Shown here piece by piece: positions 58,536-64,000 of a stretch of DNA of 64,000 nucleotides. Each line of letters starts with the position of its first letter. The first letter of the stretch is position 1. The DNA is taken from assembly GCF_000699445.3 (NCBI RefSeq), contig NC_067195.1, positions 16,439,287 to 16,503,286 of the forward strand. Reading direction: 5' to 3'. The notes under the pieces are model-generated. The model was not told the DNA's origin. It saw only the letters and a program-made list of their open reading frames with translations, and ran no database searches. This stretch comes from Schistosoma haematobium (taxonomy: Eukaryota > Platyhelminthes > Trematoda > Strigeidida > Schistosomatidae). A program made the position numbers and the translations under genes.

Positions 58536-59705
58536 GGTAACAATAATTTTAATTATTTCGAAAATTACTCACTTGTTTCACGCTTTCATCAAACAAACAA
58601 TTTTGATCAATATTTGAAATGAGTTTGTTTTTCTTTTAATTACCGTGACAAATATTATCCTGTGTCCAATCGATTTTTTTTTCTAATAAAATAAATCCAA
58701 TTTTAAATTGATCAACTTTTATTCAGAAAATAACTAATGTATCATCGGTTAAATGGTATGTATATTAAATTTTGATTTATGCTTTTAGAATAGTGTAGAA
58801 ATAAAGCGATTTATTTTGCCTTTCTTTGTTTTGTTCTTCTTTTCATTTCTAACATTTCAATAGCGTTTTAATAGGAATAATTAGATTCAACAAAGTAAAA
58901 TAGATAAAAGATATTACTGAAAGTGTTTAATTACGATTATAGTTAAAGTACATAAACAAAATTAGAAATTATTTTTCTTCATTAGATATAAATAAATGAA
59001 ACACCCGCTAAATTTATGGATTTTTCCTATAGTGAATCATCATAAAATATCTAATGATTCATCTTTAAAAAATTTACTGATATATAGAGATTTGGGTAAT
59101 TTTCAACAGTTTTATTCACTTTTTTTGAGTATTATCAAGAGTACTAACCTGTCGAAGTTTGGTAATCATTGAAAATCCATAAGTATTTGATAGCCATTTT
59201 GTCCTAATATAGAGTTTCTTCATAGTGCTCATTCATGATCCCATCATCATTGCAGATTGAACGTAGAAATCCCTTTCCAACAATCAACTGATGTAATATT
59301 TGAAATTATTTTCTTTTCACTGAAATTATTATGCGTAAATCAATTTATCTCCCACCTAGCGTGTTCTTACTTTTTTTTATTTTTGAGCCAAATCAATAGT
59401 TTATTTAAACTTTATACACTTATTGTACATCTCGTTCTGCAAACTAACATGCATTGGCAGATTGATACGAAAAAGGTTGGGCAAAATTTAAAACTACGAG
59501 CTCATTGTTTGAGATGAGATCTACAAAATATTTTGACTGATCATTTGTTAAAGGGATGTTAATAATGTAAACCATACAATTCGATTTAATTGTTCTTGAC
59601 AGTATTTTATATTCACTTATCTTCGGAGTATATGGAGCAATGACCATGGATTTTGTCAGGACATAGTTATTATTATTGGTGGCTTTATTCAGTATTATAT
59701 TTTTG
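58536..59705. other. A+T-rich spacer; trace of a family A hammerhead at 59190-59245
   Basis: GATAGCCATTTTGTCCTAATATAGAG and ATAGTGCTCATTCATGATCCC follow the order of a minus-strand family A module but are heavily worn. No gene seen. Confidence 0.35.
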
Positions 59706-59945
59706 GTGCAATATAGAATTATCAGCACAAAGTAGCTCAACAAGTTTCATTTTCTTATTTCTTGATCGATCCTGACGATGAATATTTAGTGATCCCATGC
59801 TAGATGTTAGCACTTCAGGCATAGACATCTGAATAATATTCATTATTCTCAATGTATAGTGCCAGCCACCACGTTGTCTCTCATTATACTTTTTTGTAAC
59901 TTGTACAGCTAAAGACGGTAAACTTTTCATTAACGATGTCTTTAT
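59706..59945 (-). repeat. Interspersed repeat, family E (copy 2)
   Basis: Colinear with 48087-48330. The minus-strand frame at 59685-59966 (93 codons) contains RGG, TL-MNIIQMS and PEVLTS, matching the frame in copy 1 despite substitutions. Shared open frames in two diverged copies hint at former coding sequence, but I do not know the protein. Confidence 0.65.
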
Positions 59946-61525
59946 TGAGGGATACATAAAAAACAAATATACATAAAAAACACCTGAAAAGTGACAAAAT
60001 TACATTGTAAGAGTTTCTGAAAAAAACAGATATTTCATAATTGCTGTAAAATGATATTATGCAATAGTGCTAAATCTGAAAACACCTATTATTTGTTAAC
60101 TTAACATTGTCCTAGGAGATGTAGTCAGTATAAGGTATGATCCAAATATGTTATAGTGATGATTTGAATTTTCTTATCAGACAATAATAAACGAATTACT
60201 TGAGAAAAATAGATTTTTTAGGTTATTCACAGAATCTGTCATTTACTTAATAAGTTTGACTTGATTAAATGTACTTATCTAATCTGAATATATAATTACG
60301 TGAACTAATTTGATTCCTAAATATTATGTGAATGCTATTGCAATCCTAATAGTCTTGATTCGTATATATATATAAGGAAATATAATCTAAACTATATCCA
60401 ATAATATAAACATTTATTTGTGACATTTAATACAAAGGATGTCGTTTCGTAATTTGGTATATATGCATGTGTATTACGTATATATATATAAACTTCATAC
60501 GGACTATAACCAACACACATTGAATGTCTTTTGGTTAATTTTACATAAATTGTCCAACATTTTTTTTGGTTTTGGCTTACGTGTTGATTTGTTTATTCAG
60601 AATCAAATAATTCAATAACCGTTAATTCATTTCTAATAAATCGAGAAACAGATATAACCAATAAGGAAAGACTTTAAGTCTTTAAGGGTGGGAGTTTATC
60701 CGATTTCTTAGTCATATATATATATATATATTCTTTCATTAATATTGTTGTTGCTATTATTATTACTATCGGTATCGGACACACAAATTGTCTGCTTTTT
60801 ATTGTCTCAGTATATTAATAGATAACTAATGAATGTGTATTTGACTAAAGAAAATAAAAAAGGATTTGAAACGAACTGTTTACTTTAATGAACATTGAGT
60901 TTAAGTGTTTTATAAATCAACCGCGGTATCAATATTGTTGTAATAACTTACAGGACGTAAACAGACAATTATTAAAATATAAATTTATTTTTAGTATGAA
61001 GCCAAAATACAAATAAGTGTTTCACTGTCATATAAGTCCTCTCCGGTATTTAAGTTTCGTATATTGTGGGTCCATAAGTAAACTTTATAAATGCTCACAA
61101 TTTTGCGGTCGAATGAGTGATTTTACAGGAAATCATATGTTGCTCTATATCTTCTCACGTCTATACTGTGTCAAACATTATTTGAACACATTTCTTTCTC
61201 GAACAGCGACCCTAATTTTGATATGTATTCATTGAGGATCATAGCATCAATCAGTCTGTTTTATCTCAGTAGTTATCAGTCTGTCAAACTCGTTAACTCA
61301 GCTGGAACAATATAACAATAAGTAGACGTATTCGTATATATTTTAACCGAGTTCGAACCATTGTAAAATAATAATAATGATCAGAACTTTATTTTACAAA
61401 TCATTCATGTCTAAATGAGAGAACAGCCGAAAGACAATGAAATATGTAAGGAATAAATGAATTTCATTTCGGTTAATTTTTTATTGATCAATTATTTACA
61501 ACAGTATGCGACAAAGTAATATCAC
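59946..61525. other. A+T-rich spacer with short (TA)n runs
   Basis: No gene seen. Short TA repeats at about 60363-60376, 60479-60491 and 60714-60732. Confidence 0.4.
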
Positions 61526-62264
61526 GGCGAGTCTATAATTTATGGACGAGTCGACCAGAAGCAAGTGAGCGATTTCAAGGTCATGGAACCTATATCAGTA
61601 CCCATCTCTCACGTACGATCGCCTTACAGAAGATTTTAAAGACATTTTATTTAAGCAGCTACAAAAAGTGTGATTATTGAAAAGTTCCATTATTTGTGAC
61701 CGTGGTAATCAAATGGCTGGACCTTGTGCAAACTATCGTGATGATGTGTTTTGATGTAATGTATGTTGAAGGAAAAAGTCTCAAGCTTAAGAAACTGTCA
61801 AGCCACATCTATAATACCAATTATACAACAGTATGTGCAGGCGGGTTCTCCAATATACACGGATGACTAGAGATCATATGGATGACTATCTGGACTTCTT
61901 TATGTATACCATATCGTCGTTCACAAGCGAATGTCTTGTACTCCATCACGGGAGTACACACCAATGATATATAAACAATGTAGTCGAGGCTAAAATAGTT
62001 TTCACGAGTTTATCCTAGCTTCAGAGGTTGACTACTATAAAGCCCCACAGATGAGATCCTGTACCGCATACATCACGACTTCAGAACCGGGCAGCCTCTT
62101 TCTAACTTTTGAAAGTTGGTAAACCATGTTAAACAATTGTATCCACCATAATTTTCCGGTATTGAATACTACGTTCTTATTCGGTACTGACTGTTTCCTG
62201 ATTGTCTTAAATTTATCGTCCTTTTAAATTCGTTAAAAGTCGTCCATAAATCACAGTTTTTCGG
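61526..62264 (+). mobile_element. Longer element sharing family M terminal inverted repeats (copy 3)
   Basis: Starts GGCGAGTCTATAATTTATGG, as family M copy 1 does, and ends with the inverted CGTCCATAAATCACAGT end. The interior is about 690 bp, is less A+T-rich than its surroundings and shows little similarity to the two short copies. It has no long open frame. It may be a larger deletion derivative of an autonomous relative. The right end is worn, so that boundary and any duplication are uncertain. Confidence 0.6.
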
Positions 62265-62700
62265 TCAGTTTTGTTTCACCATAAGTAAAAACGTGTTCAT
62301 ACATTATATATATATATATTACGTATTCAACTGATTTAGTGAAACCAAATTAGGTTTATAGTAGAACGTGCACTTTAAGACAAATTAACTAGATGTATCT
62401 TCATCGCAATGGTGGTAAAGTCTGATTCAATGAAAATTTTTAATATCAATAACGCAGAAACTTAAACTGTTGCATATATATCCAAAACGTCCGGTTAGAT
62501 AGATAAAACCTACTAAAGTATCTAATTTCAGGATGTTCAATGATTTAATAGTAACCAATAGTAGAATAAATGTAATTCGGAATAAGTTATTAGTGAGTGA
62601 CTATAATATTTATACTTATTTGTTTAGTGAGTCGTTTAATTCTAAAGAAATGGAAAGAAAAAAATCACTTACCCATTTTCGTACAGAAAATTATTTTTAG
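62265..62700. other. A+T-rich spacer, no feature seen
   Basis: No gene seen. A short (AT)n run at about 62306-62320. Confidence 0.4.
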
Positions 62701-62702
62701 AA

Positions 62703-63043
62703 GAGGTTTTGTGGAGATTTTAGTAATTTCAATAGTTGAAACCATGAGTCAATTGAAGCTAGATCACCATGGAAAACCTGGAAGAAATAAACGGCGTTTT
62801 CGCTCTAAAGTGCGACTTCTTAGCAGTGCACATCCACGTTTGATGCCAACTCAGTCGTCTAGAGGTTAAGCGTCCGCGCACGAGACCGATAGGTCTTGAG
62901 TTCGAGTCTCGTGAGGTGAGATCGTGGATGAGCACTAATGAGGAGTCCCACAATAGGACAAAGTGGCCGTCCAGTGCTTCCAGGTTTTCCATGATGATCT
63001 AGCTTATATTGACTCATGATCTCAATTATTAAAACTACTGATT
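62703..63043 (+). mobile_element. Family A hammerhead SINE in foldback form, with tRNA-like head
   Basis: The left arm is an inverted copy of hammerhead plus tail (62703-62837). The right part is a full plus-strand SINE: tRNA-like head with A-box-like TCGTCTAGAGG near 62855 and B-box-like GAGTTCGAGTC near 62898-62908, then hammerhead and tail to about 63043. The tails and stem I flanks pair over about 60 bp. Both ribozymes are inactive: on the plus strand C3 is A and GAAAC has become AAAGT; on the minus strand the core reads CTAAGAA. Confidence 0.82.
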
Positions 63044-63607
63044 TATCATACAAGTCAGTTAATGATCCACATATATATGTATGTTTATTCATTTATATAT
63101 AATATAATTGACCACAATATTGAAAACGAACACTTAATACAAAGCAACCGGTAGTATTTTTAAGGTTATCTAATATGTTTTGCTACTTTCAATTATTTCA
63201 TTAGAGAGAAATTATTGACATTGTTTGCTTCTATAATCTTGTAGGAACTTCATGGAATGAAACTTTTTTTTAAAAAAATATAGAGTATTAAGTAATCACC
63301 AATTTTGCACACTTTTTGTGTTACTAAATAAAAAAACTTTAAATCAATGAAATTCACTTATATCCATTCACTTTTAATTACTTTACAGTAACACAAACAC
63401 ACACACGAAAAAAAATAACACTCATAAAACATATGGATACCTATGGATAAAACTATAGATTGAGACAATTTAAATAGAGATAAAATGATATTTAGTTCTT
63501 GTTTGTCTCGATAAATAAATATGCACTTTGGATATAATATAAATATTTATAATATTCTCTTTTAATAGATTGATAACCTTTATATTATTAGTGGAATTAT
63601 ATCCGTC

Positions 63608-63611
<4 letters not shown>
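63044..63611. other. A+T-rich spacer, no feature seen
   Basis: No supported feature; a short (CA)n-like run near 63391-63406. Confidence 0.4.

Positions 63612-63668
<57 letters not shown>
63612..63668. repeat. (AT)n microsatellite, the longest in the window
   Basis: About twenty-eight uninterrupted AT units. Confidence 0.95.
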
Positions 63669-63671
<3 letters not shown>

Positions 63672-63751
63672 CATTAGTTCACTGAAATATTGAATTGAAC
63701 CAATATTTTCACATTATAGACTTAACTGATATTTAGCTTGCATATTACAAA

Positions 63752-63790
63752 ATAACAATAACAATAATAATATTAATAATAATAATAATT
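63752..63790. repeat. (AAT)n/(AAC)n imperfect microsatellite
   Basis: AATAACAATAACAATAATAA followed by further AAT units. The remaining sequence to the window end has no feature I can support. Confidence 0.8.
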
Positions 63791-64000
63791 CAATTTGGGA
63801 TTTACATAAAACTTAAGTTGCATTAGATAGAATATAATTTACGATGTCATTTTAAAACTTTCTTATATAATCTAGAATTAATGTGGATATACATTTGATT
63901 TATATTTAAATCTATTGGATGTAAGTAGTTTATAGTGCACACCAACTCAAACGTTTTATGGAATGTATATTAATTGTGTGTGTATTGTTTACTTGAGTCT

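Noticed and set aside
1..64000. CRISPR arrays, prokaryotic operons, rRNA genes or viral integrations
   Set aside because: None of the repeats has CRISPR spacing. Composition and elements are clearly metazoan, and no rRNA or viral protein motifs were seen.

Overview
The window is A+T-rich metazoan DNA made almost entirely of interspersed repeats. I find no host protein-coding exon, rRNA gene or functional tRNA gene. Three features point to a blood fluke (genus Schistosoma, moderate confidence). They are an RTE-clade non-LTR retrotransposon of the SR2-like kind, many tRNA-headed short elements carrying hammerhead-type ribozyme modules (including the Sm-alpha-like type), and the short-period AT/ATT microsatellites. 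The window is most likely intergenic or a very long intron.

Layout. 1-3.7 kb: a nearly full-length RTE-like element (402-3608) with a structured leader, an endonuclease and a reverse transcriptase in adjacent frames separated by one frameshift, and a 7-bp target-site duplication (TSD). 3.7-13.2 kb: mostly featureless DNA with scattered SINE copies. 13.6-15.3 kb: a 656-bp element with 85-90-bp inverted ends and a separate near-perfect 92-bp palindrome. 19.7-20.6 kb and 25.7-26.4 kb: two 5'-truncated RTE copies with TSDs. 22.0-22.5 kb and 36.3-36.6 kb: two copies of a foldback retroposon (family F). 23.6-23.9, 31.7-32.0 and 61.5-62.3 kb: a terminal-inverted-repeat (MITE-like) DNA transposon family. 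24.7-33.2 kb: the densest SINE region. 33-64 kb: further SINEs, foldbacks, interspersed families D and E, and microsatellites.

Three SINE families combine an RNA polymerase III tRNA-like head (A and B boxes) with a hammerhead or hammerhead-like module. Family A has core CTGAGGA, family B has core CTGACGA with a weak stem I, and family C is Sm-alpha-like. Most ribozyme cores have decayed. One family C ribozyme (40977-41023) keeps every invariant residue and all three stems, and one family A core (minus strand, 32717-32756) is also intact.

The most unusual pattern is that copies of all three families repeatedly occur as foldbacks. An inverted copy of the element's own 3' end sits at its left edge (24744-25208, 27520-27777, 32663-32782, 40597-40698, 40920-41045, 43030-43325, 57637-57784, 62703-63043, and a looser head-to-head pair at 31136-31540). 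One is flanked by a 10-bp TSD, so it was inserted as a foldback rather than assembled later. The unrelated family F has the same organisation with 10- and 14-bp TSDs. The short elements presumably depend on the RTE machinery, but that is inference.
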